64,000 bases of DNA. Source: 55-13 sp037190145 (GTDB lineage Bacteria > Armatimonadota > Fimbriimonadia > Fimbriimonadales > Fimbriimonadaceae). Each line of letters begins with the position of its first letter. Position 1 is the stretch's first letter. Location: the NCBI GenBank assembly GCA_037190145.1, contig JBBCJU010000008.1:372001-436000 (forward strand), written 5' to 3'. A program made the translations under genes and the position numbers. The notes beneath the pieces are model-generated. The model worked only from the letters and a program-made list of their open reading frames with translations. It ran no database searches and was not told the origin of the DNA. This document shows positions 9,061 to 17,195 of the stretch, one piece after another.

Positions 9061-9500
9061 ACCTAATTTTTGGATCGGATCATGCCGGTTTTGAACTGAG
9101 AACTCACGTGGCACAATGGGCCCGGAATCAAGGACACGAAGTCGTTGAAGTTGGGGCCCAGTCAGAGGAGCCTTTTGATTATCCGCTTGCCTCCGATGCT
9201 GTTGCTTGCGAACTGAAGGGAGGCAAATTTGACTTTGGAATTCTGGTTTGCGGAACAGGAATCGGGGTCAGTATCCGAGCGAATCGCTATCCCCATATTC
9301 GAGCGGCAGATTGTACATCTGTAGAAATGGCTAAATTAGCCCGACTCCATAACCATGCGAACGTTTTATGCTTGGGTGGACGTATCTTGACCAAGGAACA
9401 AAGTGAAGAGATCATGTCTGCATTCCTGTCCACTGGCCCGGATGATGCTGAAAGACATGCGAAACGCGTCAACTTACTAGATGCGGAACTGAACTGTTAA
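9057..9500 (+). CDS. rpiB: Ribose-5-phosphate isomerase B
   Basis: Interconverts ribose-5-phosphate and ribulose-5-phosphate in the non-oxidative pentose phosphate pathway (RpiB/LacAB family, EC 5.3.1.6). It begins with IFGSDHAGFELR and carries the active-site loop CGTGIGVSIRANR with the catalytic cysteine, and RLHNHANVLCLGGR. The length of 147 residues is typical. It starts with TTG overlapping the stop of the HEAT-repeat gene and is followed 2 bases later by an S41-like gene. It complements the oxidative branch genes gnd and zwf found 25 kb away in this window. Confidence 0.94.
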   Translation: MNLIFGSDHAGFELRTHVAQWARNQGHEVVEVGAQSEEPFDYPLASDAVACELKGGKFDFGILVCGTGIGVSIRANRYPHIRAADCTSVEMAKLARLHNHANVLCLGGRILTKEQSEEIMSAFLSTGPDDAERHAKRVNLLDAELNC

Positions 9501-9502
9501 AT

Positions 9503-10774
9503 ATGAATGCAACCGCAAAGAGTTTTATAGCCGCTGGGGCTGTCCTTGTTTCGGCTGGCGCTGTATTAACTGGAGCGGTAATGCGTGACAAGGTGGATGT
9601 GGGAGGAACAAATACTCTTGCGGCATCGATTTCAAGTCCTAGTGCGTTCCCCACTGACGGAGTTTTGGCATCCCGTGATAAACGTGAAGTTCCAGAAGGC
9701 GATTACTTTTACGAGATCACAAATCTTCTCAAGCAGCGTTATGTAGAAAAGATCACAGATGAGCAAAAGCTAGCACTTGGGGCCGTTCGAGGAATGGTTG
9801 CTAGCTTGGGTGATGCGGACTCCTTATACATGGAGAAAGACATGTTCCAAGCGCATCAAAATATGCGGCTGGGACAGTTCGAAGGGATTGGTGCTCAGCT
9901 AGAGCTCATCTACAGTGAACCGCCGTCCAAGGATAATCCAGGCTCTGGACAACCTATTGATCCTGTCCAAACCTTAGCGGGCAGCATCCGAATTCCGAAG
10001 TTAGCCGTTGTGACTGTAGTTCCCGGTAGCCCGGCTGATAAGGCTGGAGTGAAGCTTGGCGATTATGTAGAGTTCGTGGACGACCACTGGGTCCCGAACG
10101 CGGAAACGGTTGCGTCATTTCGCAAACTGCAAAAGGACTTTGCGGACGGCAAAGTAACGTTCGATGAGATCTCTAAAGTCAGAACAGAGCTGTCTAAAAG
10201 AACCAAGAAGACAATCATGCCGCTGAGAGCAAGGGAAAAGCTTTTAACCGGAAAAGATGGCAGTGTCGATATTGTCTGGAAGAGAGGCGCAGAAACTCGA
10301 CATACCGTGATCACCAAAGCTCCTTCGCGTTTGCCTGGGTTTTCTGAAGTAGATGGAGTCTTGCAGCTTCGGTTTGCCCCAGGTGTGGATAGGGAACTCG
10401 AATCTGCAATTGATGGCAAAAAGCAAATCACGATTGACCTGCGTAATAACGCAAACGGCTTGCATGATCCGATGCAGAAGTGCCTTGAGTTGCTTGCTCC
10501 CAAAGGAAGCTACGGTCAACTCAAACTTGCAAATCGAAGTTTGCCATTCGAAGTAAAGAATGGCAACTCTCAACCTCCACAGATATCCCTTCTCGTAGAC
10601 GAAAGCACCCGAGGCGTAGCCGAGGTCTTTGCCCAAGTACTCGTGAAAGCCGGGGTGGCAAAGCTGACGGGAGGCAAGATGGCTGGGCATATGGTTTTAG
10701 TCGATGATTGCCCCCTACCTGAAGGAGCCGGATTCTCCCTCGCGGTGGCATCTTATGTGGAGGCAGCAAAGTGA
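9503..10774 (+). CDS. S41 peptidase-like protein with substituted catalytic residues (predicted pseudoprotease)
   Basis: A paralogue of the carboxy-terminal processing protease encoded next door. It has an N-terminal hydrophobic anchor (residues 7-27), the S41 N-terminal region (YFYEITNLLKQRYVEKI), a PDZ domain (about 160-270, VVPGSPADKAGVKLGDYVEFV) and the S41 core. Aligned by eye with its neighbour, the catalytic serine is G371 (DESTRGVAEVFA against DEDSASAAEIFA) and the catalytic lysine is H396; the 25-residue spacing of the real Ser/Lys dyad is kept. It should therefore bind but not cleave, perhaps regulating the active partner. The stop overlaps the partner's start (GTGA). The protein is probably outside the inner membrane. 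Confidence 0.82.
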   Translation: MNATAKSFIAAGAVLVSAGAVLTGAVMRDKVDVGGTNTLAASISSPSAFPTDGVLASRDKREVPEGDYFYEITNLLKQRYVEKITDEQKLALGAVRGMVASLGDADSLYMEKDMFQAHQNMRLGQFEGIGAQLELIYSEPPSKDNPGSGQPIDPVQTLAGSIRIPKLAVVTVVPGSPADKAGVKLGDYVEFVDDHWVPNAETVASFRKLQKDFADGKVTFDEISKVRTELSKRTKKTIMPLRAREKLLTGKDGSVDIVWKRGAETRHTVITKAPSRLPGFSEVDGVLQLRFAPGVDRELESAIDGKKQITIDLRNNANGLHDPMQKCLELLAPKGSYGQLKLANRSLPFEVKNGNSQPPQISLLVDESTRGVAEVFAQVLVKAGVAKLTGGKMAGHMVLVDDCPLPEGAGFSLAVASYVEAAK

Positions 10775-12021
10775 AGGTTCTCAAGTTTCTTGCCTTCGTT
10801 GCGTTAGTCGGCCTTCTCTGGGCCTTCGGTTTCTTTTGGCGAGATATCCAGCAGGGTCAAATGCCAAGCCCTCGGGCGCTGGCCTTGGCTTTTGGTAAAG
10901 ATGAGGGCATCAGTTTAAGCCCGGAGCAGACTTTCAAACAGTCTTATGCACGGATTTCCTCGTCGTTCTTTCGACCCGTAAAGAGCCTGGATTTAAAGTA
11001 CGCCGGAATGGAAGGTTTGATGGCCTCCATGGGAGACCCGCATACCATGTTCTTGCAGCCTCGTTTGGCTGAGAACTTTGCGCTTGAGACTCGTGCAAAC
11101 TTCGTTGGAATTGGTGCTCGATTATCCCAAGATCCTTTAGGTGCCCGCATCGCAACCGTTTTTGATGGAGGGCCCGCGGCAAACGCTGGTTTGACCAAAG
11201 ACGATACGATCACCACCATCGATGGTGTCTCCTATGCAGGGAAAGACACAGATGCTATGGTTAGCAAAATACGCGGCAAAGAAGGCACGATGGTGAAACT
11301 GGGCGTGGTGAAAAGCGGCGAGTCAAAGGTACGCGTTTACAATATTCGCAGGGCTCGTGTGATTACGCCAACGGTTGAGAGTTCGTACTTCAAGGATAGT
11401 CAAGTTGGATACGTGACGGTTCAAAGCTTCAGTGAACCAACTGCGGAGCAATTTGACAGTGCGATCGACAAGCTTTCCAAGAACCCAATGCGCGGCTTAG
11501 TCATTGATTTGCGCGCGAATCCTGGCGGCCTTCTTGAAACCGCCGTAGAAATGGTTTCCCGGTTTGTAGAAGGGAAGACGGTTGTAACGATGAAAGACCG
11601 AGAGGGACGTCGTCGAACCGCTAATAGTCTTACCGGCTACCTTCGAAAGTGGACGTATCCAGTCGTGATCCTGATTGATGAAGATTCAGCTAGCGCTGCG
11701 GAAATATTTGCGGGCGTGTTGCGAGACTATGGAAAGGCAACCCTAGTTGGAACGCACTCCTATGGTAAGGCCTCTGTTCAAGAAGTGAAAGAGCTGATCG
11801 ATGGGGCAAGCGCAAAGATAACGATTGCGAAATACTTCTTGCCGAGTGCAGATGATATCAGCCGAAAAGTTGATGAAGACGGCCAATACGTTAGCGGCGG
11901 ACTCAAGCCCGATATTGAGGCCAAGATTGACGAGAATAAGCCTCTTAGCTTCCGCGACTTTGGCGATCCGGTACGTGATCCTCAGCTTAAGAAAGCCATT
12001 GAAGTCGCGCTTGGAAAGTAA
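10771..12021 (+). CDS. ctpA: Carboxy-terminal processing protease (S41A)
   Basis: A periplasmic serine protease of the Prc/CtpA/CtpB family that trims or degrades envelope proteins from their C-termini. It has an N-terminal membrane anchor (residues 4-23), a PDZ domain (about 105-185, FDGGPAANAGLTKDDTITTIDG) and the S41 core with VIDLRANPGGLL. The Ser/Lys dyad is intact: S308 in DEDSASAAE and K333 in HSYGKASVQ, 25 residues apart as in E. coli Prc. At 416 residues it is a normal short Ctp. It is the last gene of the run that starts with the BtuF-like lipoprotein and is coupled by GTGA to a catalytically dead paralogue, an arrangement that suggests the two work together. Confidence 0.92.
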   Translation: MKVLKFLAFVALVGLLWAFGFFWRDIQQGQMPSPRALALAFGKDEGISLSPEQTFKQSYARISSSFFRPVKSLDLKYAGMEGLMASMGDPHTMFLQPRLAENFALETRANFVGIGARLSQDPLGARIATVFDGGPAANAGLTKDDTITTIDGVSYAGKDTDAMVSKIRGKEGTMVKLGVVKSGESKVRVYNIRRARVITPTVESSYFKDSQVGYVTVQSFSEPTAEQFDSAIDKLSKNPMRGLVIDLRANPGGLLETAVEMVSRFVEGKTVVTMKDREGRRRTANSLTGYLRKWTYPVVILIDEDSASAAEIFAGVLRDYGKATLVGTHSYGKASVQEVKELIDGASAKITIAKYFLPSADDISRKVDEDGQYVSGGLKPDIEAKIDENKPLSFRDFGDPVRDPQLKKAIEVALGK

Positions 12022-12023
12022 TG

Positions 12024-12047
12024 CCCACTAGATCCTAATCTAGTGGG
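12024..12047 (+). terminator. Hairpin after ctpA
   Basis: A perfect 10-bp stem CCCACTAGAT / ATCTAGTGGG with a 4-base loop begins 2 bases after the ctpA stop. The tail (AAGCTTTCTTC) is only moderately T-rich, so termination may be weak. It sits between convergent genes. Confidence 0.65.
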
Positions 12048-12086
12048 AAGCTTTCTTCAGAATTGACCCGTCAGCACTGCAATCAA

Positions 12087-12971
12087 CTAGCGGTGTTTAG
12101 GATCCATCTTCGCTCTCAATCCATCTCCTACGAAGCTTAGTGCAAAGATGGATAAGCTAAGCATCAGAGCCGACGGAAGGAGGGCTCCCGGATGGGCTTG
12201 CATGTTTTGACGAGCCATATTCAACATTCCACCCCAACTAGGATTAGGTGGTCGAATACCAATGCCAAGGAAGCTAAGGGTGGCTTCAGCCAGGATGGTT
12301 CCCGCCAGGTCAACCATGCTCACGGCCAACAAGATGCCCCAAATCTGAGGTAGCACGTGGCGGGTGACGATATAGAAGGTCGAAGCTCCACTAGCCTTTG
12401 CCGCGACCACGAACTCTCTGTCCTTAAGGCTGGCAACTTGGCTACGAACCAATCGGGCAATAGAGGGCCAAGCCGTACATGCAAGGGCGGCGATAACGGG
12501 GATCGTGCCTTGCTCTACAATCGCCTTTAACGCTGGATTTCCGACCGAAGCACTGGCAAATGCGCCGATGAGGAGCATGCCCAGCAGAATGTCGGGAAAA
12601 GCAAACATGGCATCCGTCAAGCGCATGGTAGGTTCCCGAATCCACTTCGGGGCGTAGACGCCGATGGTGCCGATCACGAGCCCGAGAATGAGAGCAATTG
12701 CCTGAACCGTCAAACCGATAATGAGCGAGGTCCGTCCGCCTTGTGCCAGTCTTGCCAGTACATCTCGACCCAGCTCATCCGTCCCGAGCGGATATTTGCC
12801 TCCAGCGGGAAGGAATGGCTTATCGACAATGGCGGTTACCGCGTTAAACTCCTGGACATCCGGCGGACGCAATTGTGAAGATCGCAGGGCAGGAACCAAG
12901 AAGGAGAAAAGCACTAACGCAACCAGATAGGTTCCGCCGATCCAAAGTAGCCAAGGTTTCTTTGCCTTCAA
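12087..12971 (-). CDS. Dipeptide/oligopeptide-type ABC transporter permease (DppC/OppC-like)
   Basis: An inner-membrane permease of the peptide/nickel importer family. The N-terminal helix is followed by the conserved GTDELGRDVLARLAQGGRTSL that marks the DppC/OppC side, then five helices and the EAA loop (EFVVAAKASGASTFYIVTRHVLPQ). The end FLGIGIRPPNPSWGGML is also typical. It starts with TTG inside the stop of the partner permease (TTGA). No binding-protein or ATPase gene is adjacent on either side, so the rest of the transporter must be encoded elsewhere. The substrate is not predictable. Confidence 0.92.
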   Translation of the reverse strand: MKAKKPWLLWIGGTYLVALVLFSFLVPALRSSQLRPPDVQEFNAVTAIVDKPFLPAGGKYPLGTDELGRDVLARLAQGGRTSLIIGLTVQAIALILGLVIGTIGVYAPKWIREPTMRLTDAMFAFPDILLGMLLIGAFASASVGNPALKAIVEQGTIPVIAALACTAWPSIARLVRSQVASLKDREFVVAAKASGASTFYIVTRHVLPQIWGILLAVSMVDLAGTILAEATLSFLGIGIRPPNPSWGGMLNMARQNMQAHPGALLPSALMLSLSIFALSFVGDGLRAKMDPKHR

Positions 12972-13972
12972 ACCTGGGCCTCCCGGATTCTTGGATCAAG
13001 GATGGGTAAGCAGATATCCACCAGCAAATTGAGGATCAAGAACATCAATCCTGTTGCCAGCACGATCCCTTGAATGCGGGGCATATCGCCAAGCATGATC
13101 GCGTCAATTCCTTCTTGTCCAATCCCTGGAATGGTAAAAACGGTTTCAAGCACAAAGGAACCGGTGAGCAAAAACCCAAAGCTGGTTCCAATCACCGTAA
13201 ATACGGGCAAGATGGCATTTCGGAGCCCATGCTTGAAAATCAGTCGCCCGGGGGGAACTCCCTTTGCGATGGCGGTTCGAATGAACTCTTGCTGAAGCGT
13301 CTCGATCATGCTTGCTCGGGTGACGCGGGTGAGCAATGCCGATGGTCGCGCGGCGAGGATGCTAACCGGCAGAAGCATGTACATCCAGATAGGAGCCCGC
13401 ATATTGACCTCCCATGTGGGAGGCAACATATCCATCTTTGTCGCGAAGAAATAAACAAGCACGGGAGCCAAAACGAAGGTCGGTATTGTCACTCCCAAGG
13501 TTGAAAGCACCAGAATTGCGGTGTCGGGGGGGCGAGAACGGTAAATCCCCGCCAACGTGCCAAGAGTGATCCCTACGATCGCTGCGATCACAATCGCCGT
13601 GAGCGCCAGCATAGCCGTGATAGGCATTTTCTCAAACAGCATCTCACGGATGTTTCGCTTCGTTCCGAAGTAGCTATTGCCGAAATCCAGCTTAGCGGTC
13701 TTGCCTAAGAACTCCACGTACCTTTTAGGCCAAGGTCGATTCAATCCCATCTGCTCTCTGAGCGTTTCCACTTGGGCGGGGGTTGCCTTGTCACCCGCAA
13801 TAATGGTTGCTGCGTCGCCGGGAGAAACTTCATCGGCCAGGAAAACGACAAGCGAGATGAAAACCAGGCTTAGAACGCCGTAAAGCAAGCGCAGAAGGAC
13901 GGCTTTTAGGGTTCCAGGCAGGGCAGACGGAGTGCGTGGAACTTCCGGTGCGGTTGGAGAAGCTTGTTCCAC
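12968..13972 (-). CDS. Dipeptide/oligopeptide-type ABC transporter permease (DppB/OppB-like)
   Basis: Partner permease of the gene just downstream. Family features are the first helix preceded by LLRLLYGVLSLVFISLVVF, the periplasmic segment LREQMGLNRPWPKRYVEFL with DFGNSYFG, and the EAA loop EFIRTAIAKGVPPGRLIFKH near the end. It carries an N-terminal cytoplasmic extension of about 25 residues rich in proline (PTAPEVPRTPSALPG) ahead of the first helix, which is longer than usual for this family. The chosen GTG start has no strong ribosome-binding site. The two permeases are translationally coupled. No binding protein is present upstream; a 394-base gene-free stretch precedes it. Confidence 0.91.
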   Translation of the reverse strand: MEQASPTAPEVPRTPSALPGTLKAVLLRLLYGVLSLVFISLVVFLADEVSPGDAATIIAGDKATPAQVETLREQMGLNRPWPKRYVEFLGKTAKLDFGNSYFGTKRNIREMLFEKMPITAMLALTAIVIAAIVGITLGTLAGIYRSRPPDTAILVLSTLGVTIPTFVLAPVLVYFFATKMDMLPPTWEVNMRAPIWMYMLLPVSILAARPSALLTRVTRASMIETLQQEFIRTAIAKGVPPGRLIFKHGLRNAILPVFTVIGTSFGFLLTGSFVLETVFTIPGIGQEGIDAIMLGDMPRIQGIVLATGLMFLILNLLVDICLPILDPRIREAQV

Positions 13973-14366
13973 GGGACTAAAAGTATGACACCACTTTTAA
14001 TCTGAGTGAACCTATTGTGGCGATTGATCGCGATGTTTCTTGGAATCTACACGCGGAGCCCGCTTTCTCTGGTCTGTCCAGTTTGCCTTCCTCCCAACGA
14101 ACTAGCAATATCCATTTTGCGATAGCTGTCATTCTCATCATCGAAATCATCGATATCATCACGATCAAGTGCAATAAAATAGACAAAGAGCGAGGTTTGA
14201 TATCGCATAAACTATGTCTCCCAACCTAATAGTTCTTAGGAAAGGCTTTTGTCAATCACATAATTTGGGGAGTTGAAAAAGTAGTAGGTTACGTCTAACA
14301 CCCTCAAGCAACGACTCAGCTAGGATGCTTTTCAAGGGCTACGTTTCGATCCCTAGCCGTTAGAAC
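13973..14366. other. 394-base intergenic region
   Basis: It lies upstream of the permease pair and downstream of the cyclophilin gene (both minus strand). Short opposing open frames overlap here, but neither shows codon bias, a ribosome-binding site or family resemblance. The only pattern I see is a loose ATCATC repeat around 14136-14160. It presumably holds the permease promoter, which I could not pin down. Confidence 0.5.
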
Positions 14367-14912
14367 CTAGCGGACAATGGTTACGTTTGTGATTCGGTCG
14401 CCTCGCTCAATCTTCTTGACGACCTCCATTCCGTTGACAACCTGGCCAAACACCGTGTAATTGCCGTCCAGGAAGCGGGCTCGAGTTAAAAGGATATAGA
14501 ACTGACTGTCGCCTGAGTTTCTATCTCCTGGAATTGCTGCTAAGCCAACTGCGCCTTCATCATTAGAAAAGCCACTGTCTTCAAAGGCGACTTTGCGACC
14601 GCTGCCACCGCTGCCAATCGTTGGATCATCTACGTCTTTTGTTTTAGTTTGGGGGTCACCCATCTGCACCATGAATGGCTTGGGTGTCTTTTCCGCTCTA
14701 AACACCTTCTGTCCATCGTAAAACTTTTCGTTTACTAGCGAGATGATTTGGCTTGTGGCCTTAGGAGCCTCCTTGGTATGGAGCTTAATAAACACATTGC
14801 CCCGACCCTCAACGGCAATTTTGATAACCGTTTCACCGGGTTTAGGGGTGTATTGACTGATAGCTAACGCTGCCAGCCCCGCAAGAACCAAGAGGATCAG
14901 AAATGATCGCAT
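14367..14912 (-). CDS. Exported peptidyl-prolyl cis-trans isomerase, cyclophilin type
   Basis: Catalyses proline isomerisation during folding, here probably outside the inner membrane because of the N-terminal hydrophobic segment (SFLILLVLAGLAALAIS, residues 3-19). The cyclophilin core runs from about residue 38: FIKLHTKEAPKATSQIISLV, KVFRAEKTPKPFMVQMGDPQ (with the catalytic-arginine position in VFRAE), FYILLTRARFLDGNYTVFGQVVNGMEVVKKI. Bacterial cyclophilins commonly have FH.vi..FmiQgGDp at the second motif; the lysine-rich KTPKP insert here is a little longer than usual. The next gene on this strand is 43 bases upstream, so the two might share a transcript. Confidence 0.9.
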   Translation of the reverse strand: MRSFLILLVLAGLAALAISQYTPKPGETVIKIAVEGRGNVFIKLHTKEAPKATSQIISLVNEKFYDGQKVFRAEKTPKPFMVQMGDPQTKTKDVDDPTIGSGGSGRKVAFEDSGFSNDEGAVGLAAIPGDRNSGDSQFYILLTRARFLDGNYTVFGQVVNGMEVVKKIERGDRITNVTIVR

Positions 14913-14955
14913 GAATATTCTATAGACGTTCTACCCGACTTAGCGACTCTATGAA

Positions 14956-15477
14956 CTAATCGGTAAGTTGACGACCGTATCCATCGAGTTTAACGCCGCC
15001 GGTCAAGATTATGATTCCATCAATGAAGGACCATAAGAATCCGATCCCAAAACAGAGCGTGAAGAACAGCTGAAGAACACCGTGTGCCGAGTATCCGAGG
15101 TAGATACGGCCAACTCCCGGCAAGAAAAGTTGCAGTATTCCAGATGCGGTGCGGCTTCGATCGCTTCGTATCGGTGAGTAGGTTGGAGAAAAACTAGATG
15201 ATGGAGCGAGCCAAGAAGTGCCAAAGGTTTGAGCTGGCCCAATTTGTGGCGGAGCCGCGGGACTCATGGGTGGTGGAGGCGGAGTAGAGCCTAGGGAAGA
15301 GGCATTAAAACTGTTGCGTAACTCGATAATCCGATCTGCAGGAAGCCATTCGGGCATTCCGACTTGCCATACATAGGTGTCACGGGAGATAACCCCGCCA
15401 TCGATCAGCTCGTCAATCTGCTCACGAGTGAGGGGCCCTAACTGCCCATAGTGTCCAATGTAGTACCAATCCGCCAC
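14956..15477 (-). CDS. GYF_2-domain and TM2-domain membrane protein
   Basis: Residues about 4-50 (WYYIGHYGQLGPLTREQIDEL, then VWQVGMPEWLP) form a GYF_2 domain, a small module thought to bind proline-rich peptides. A proline/serine linker (PPPPPMSPAAPP) follows. Residues about 105-165 are a TM2 domain: two helices around LFLPGVGRIYLGY and GIGFLWSFIDGIIIL. This domain pairing is common in bacteria with large envelopes but has no settled function. The polyproline linker could itself be a target for the GYF domain. Function unknown; protein is membrane-bound with the GYF domain probably cytoplasmic. Confidence 0.85.
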   Translation of the reverse strand: MADWYYIGHYGQLGPLTREQIDELIDGGVISRDTYVWQVGMPEWLPADRIIELRNSFNASSLGSTPPPPPMSPAAPPQIGPAQTFGTSWLAPSSSFSPTYSPIRSDRSRTASGILQLFLPGVGRIYLGYSAHGVLQLFFTLCFGIGFLWSFIDGIIILTGGVKLDGYGRQLTD

Positions 15478-15580
15478 TTATGCTTCCCGGGAACGATTTG
15501 CATTGTACAGAAACATTCAGATTTGCGGGCAAGTTCTAAAAAGGTCTAGGGACTTTGACGCATCGAACCCAGACCATTGA

Positions 15581-15602
15581 ACTATCGCACTATCAAACTA
15601 TC
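15581..15602 (+). repeat. Three ACTATC copies at 8-base spacing ahead of gltX
   Basis: ACTATC occurs at 15581, 15589 and 15597 with an exact 8-base period and ends 33 bases before the gltX start. It could be a binding site or chance; there is no other evidence. Confidence 0.4.
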
Positions 15603-15635
15603 TCCCTGCCTCACCCTCCCGGTAACCTATAGGGA

Positions 15636-17195
15636 ATGTCTGTTCGCGTTCGCTTTGCGCCAAGTCCAACGGGTTTGCTCCATGTGGGAGCACTCCGTAC
15701 AGTCCTGTTTGACTACCTGTTTGCCAAGAACCAAGGTGGGCAAATTTTGTTGCGCTTGGAAGACACTGACCGGTCTCGCTATAATCCAGAGAGCGAACAA
15801 GAGTTTGTAGAGACTCTGCAGTGGGTTGGAATCGACTTTGATGAAGGACCTCATGTGGGAGGTCCGCACGGCCCCTATCGTCAAAGCGAGCGCAAAGAAG
15901 CTGGAATCTATGCGACTTGGATCGACAAGCTGATGGAGCTTGGCCACGCGTACAAGGCGTTTGATACTCCCCAAGAGCTTGACGAAATGCGCGAGTATCA
16001 GCAGATCAACAAAATGCCGACTGGATATTTTGGTGGTGACTGGAGAGATGCTTCTGAAGAGAAGGTTCAGGCGGCGATAGCAGAAGGAAAGTCGTTTGTT
16101 ATTCGACAGCGCATTCCCCGTGACCGTACGGTGGTGGTGGAAGATTTCATTCGAGGACGGGTGGAGTTCGATACGAATACGCTTCCAGACCCTGTGCTTA
16201 TCAAAGCGGATGGGATGCCAACCTATCATTTCGCGGCAATGGTTGACGATCATTTAATGGGAATTACTCATGTATTGCGTGGTGAAGAGTGGATTGCTAC
16301 ATCTCCTAATCACTGGCTTTTGTTCGAGATGTTTGGCTGGGAGAAGCCGGTGTTTGTCCACTGCCCAGTCATTGTCGGTACAGATGGCAAGAAGCTGTCG
16401 AAGCGGCACGGGGCGACTCGCGTTCTGGACTACGCAGCTCAAGGCTACGAGCCCGATGCACTCAAGAATTTTATTGCGCTTATTGGCTGGTCTCCGGGGG
16501 ATGATCGAGAGGTTTTGAGTCAGCAAGAGCTTATCGAGGCGTTTAATCTGAAGGGACTGCAAGCCTCTCCAGGGCGATTTGATATCGATAAGTTAAAGTG
16601 GCTAAACGGGCACAAAATACGCCAGGCTTCTCCTGAAGCATTGCTGGAGTCCCTTTTGACGTTTATCCGCACACCTTACACCAAGGAGTACTGGGTGAAC
16701 TATGTTGAAGAGAACCCAATGCCTGGCAAGGCGCCGATTCAAGGGGTGGATGTTTGGGCTCGCTTAAGTCGACTAGAGCAGGCGGCAGAGAAGGATCGTG
16801 CCTACGTTCTTGAATGTGTGAAGCTGGAACAGGAGCGAGTTCAAACGCTTGCCGAGTTCGGAGAGGCATGTGAGTTCTTTTTGGTAGAACAGGTGCCTTT
16901 CGATCAGAAAGCGGTTGATAAGTGGTTTGGCCAAGAGCACGTTAGCAAGCTGTTCGACTTTCTACTGGAGCGATTCTCCGCGAGTGAGACAGCCTCGGTG
17001 GAATGGTGTGAAGGGTTGATTAAGGAGTTTGCGGAGAAGAACGGATTCGAAAAGATTGGCCCAGTTGTTCATCCGACTCGCGTAGCCCTAACTGGTAAAA
17101 CCGTTGGCCCAGGCTTGTTTGAACTTATGAGTGTGCTGGGTACTGAAAGAATGGTTAAGCGTCTTACTCACGCCAAAACTTTGTTGAAGAGCTGA
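15636..17195 (+). CDS. gltX: Glutamyl-tRNA synthetase
   Basis: Class I aminoacyl-tRNA synthetase that charges tRNA-Glu (EC 6.1.1.17). It begins VRFAPSPTGLLHVGALRT, containing the HIGH-type signature as HVGA, and carries KLSKRHGATRV, the KMSKS-type loop, at about residue 253. The Rossmann core and the GlnRS/GluRS-specific insert (LLRLEDTDRSRYN, PTYHFAAMVDDHLMGITHVLRGEEW) are intact. The C-terminal helical anticodon-binding part ends GPGLFELMSVLGTERMVKRL. At 519 residues it is slightly longer than the common 465-490. The upstream DNA carries a short 8-base periodic repeat. Its stop overlaps the hisD start by one base (TGATG). Whether it discriminates tRNA-Gln cannot be read from the sequence. 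Confidence 0.96.
   Translation: MSVRVRFAPSPTGLLHVGALRTVLFDYLFAKNQGGQILLRLEDTDRSRYNPESEQEFVETLQWVGIDFDEGPHVGGPHGPYRQSERKEAGIYATWIDKLMELGHAYKAFDTPQELDEMREYQQINKMPTGYFGGDWRDASEEKVQAAIAEGKSFVIRQRIPRDRTVVVEDFIRGRVEFDTNTLPDPVLIKADGMPTYHFAAMVDDHLMGITHVLRGEEWIATSPNHWLLFEMFGWEKPVFVHCPVIVGTDGKKLSKRHGATRVLDYAAQGYEPDALKNFIALIGWSPGDDREVLSQQELIEAFNLKGLQASPGRFDIDKLKWLNGHKIRQASPEALLESLLTFIRTPYTKEYWVNYVEENPMPGKAPIQGVDVWARLSRLEQAAEKDRAYVLECVKLEQERVQTLAEFGEACEFFLVEQVPFDQKAVDKWFGQEHVSKLFDFLLERFSASETASVEWCEGLIKEFAEKNGFEKIGPVVHPTRVALTGKTVGPGLFELMSVLGTERMVKRLTHAKTLLKS

Noticed and set aside
14131..14165. ATCATC-rich stretch as a repeat element
   Set aside because: The spacing is irregular and the unit is low-complexity; it is most likely chance.
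13977..14229. Opposing short open frames upstream of the DppB-like gene
   Set aside because: They overlap each other on opposite strands, have no family likeness and no convincing ribosome-binding site.
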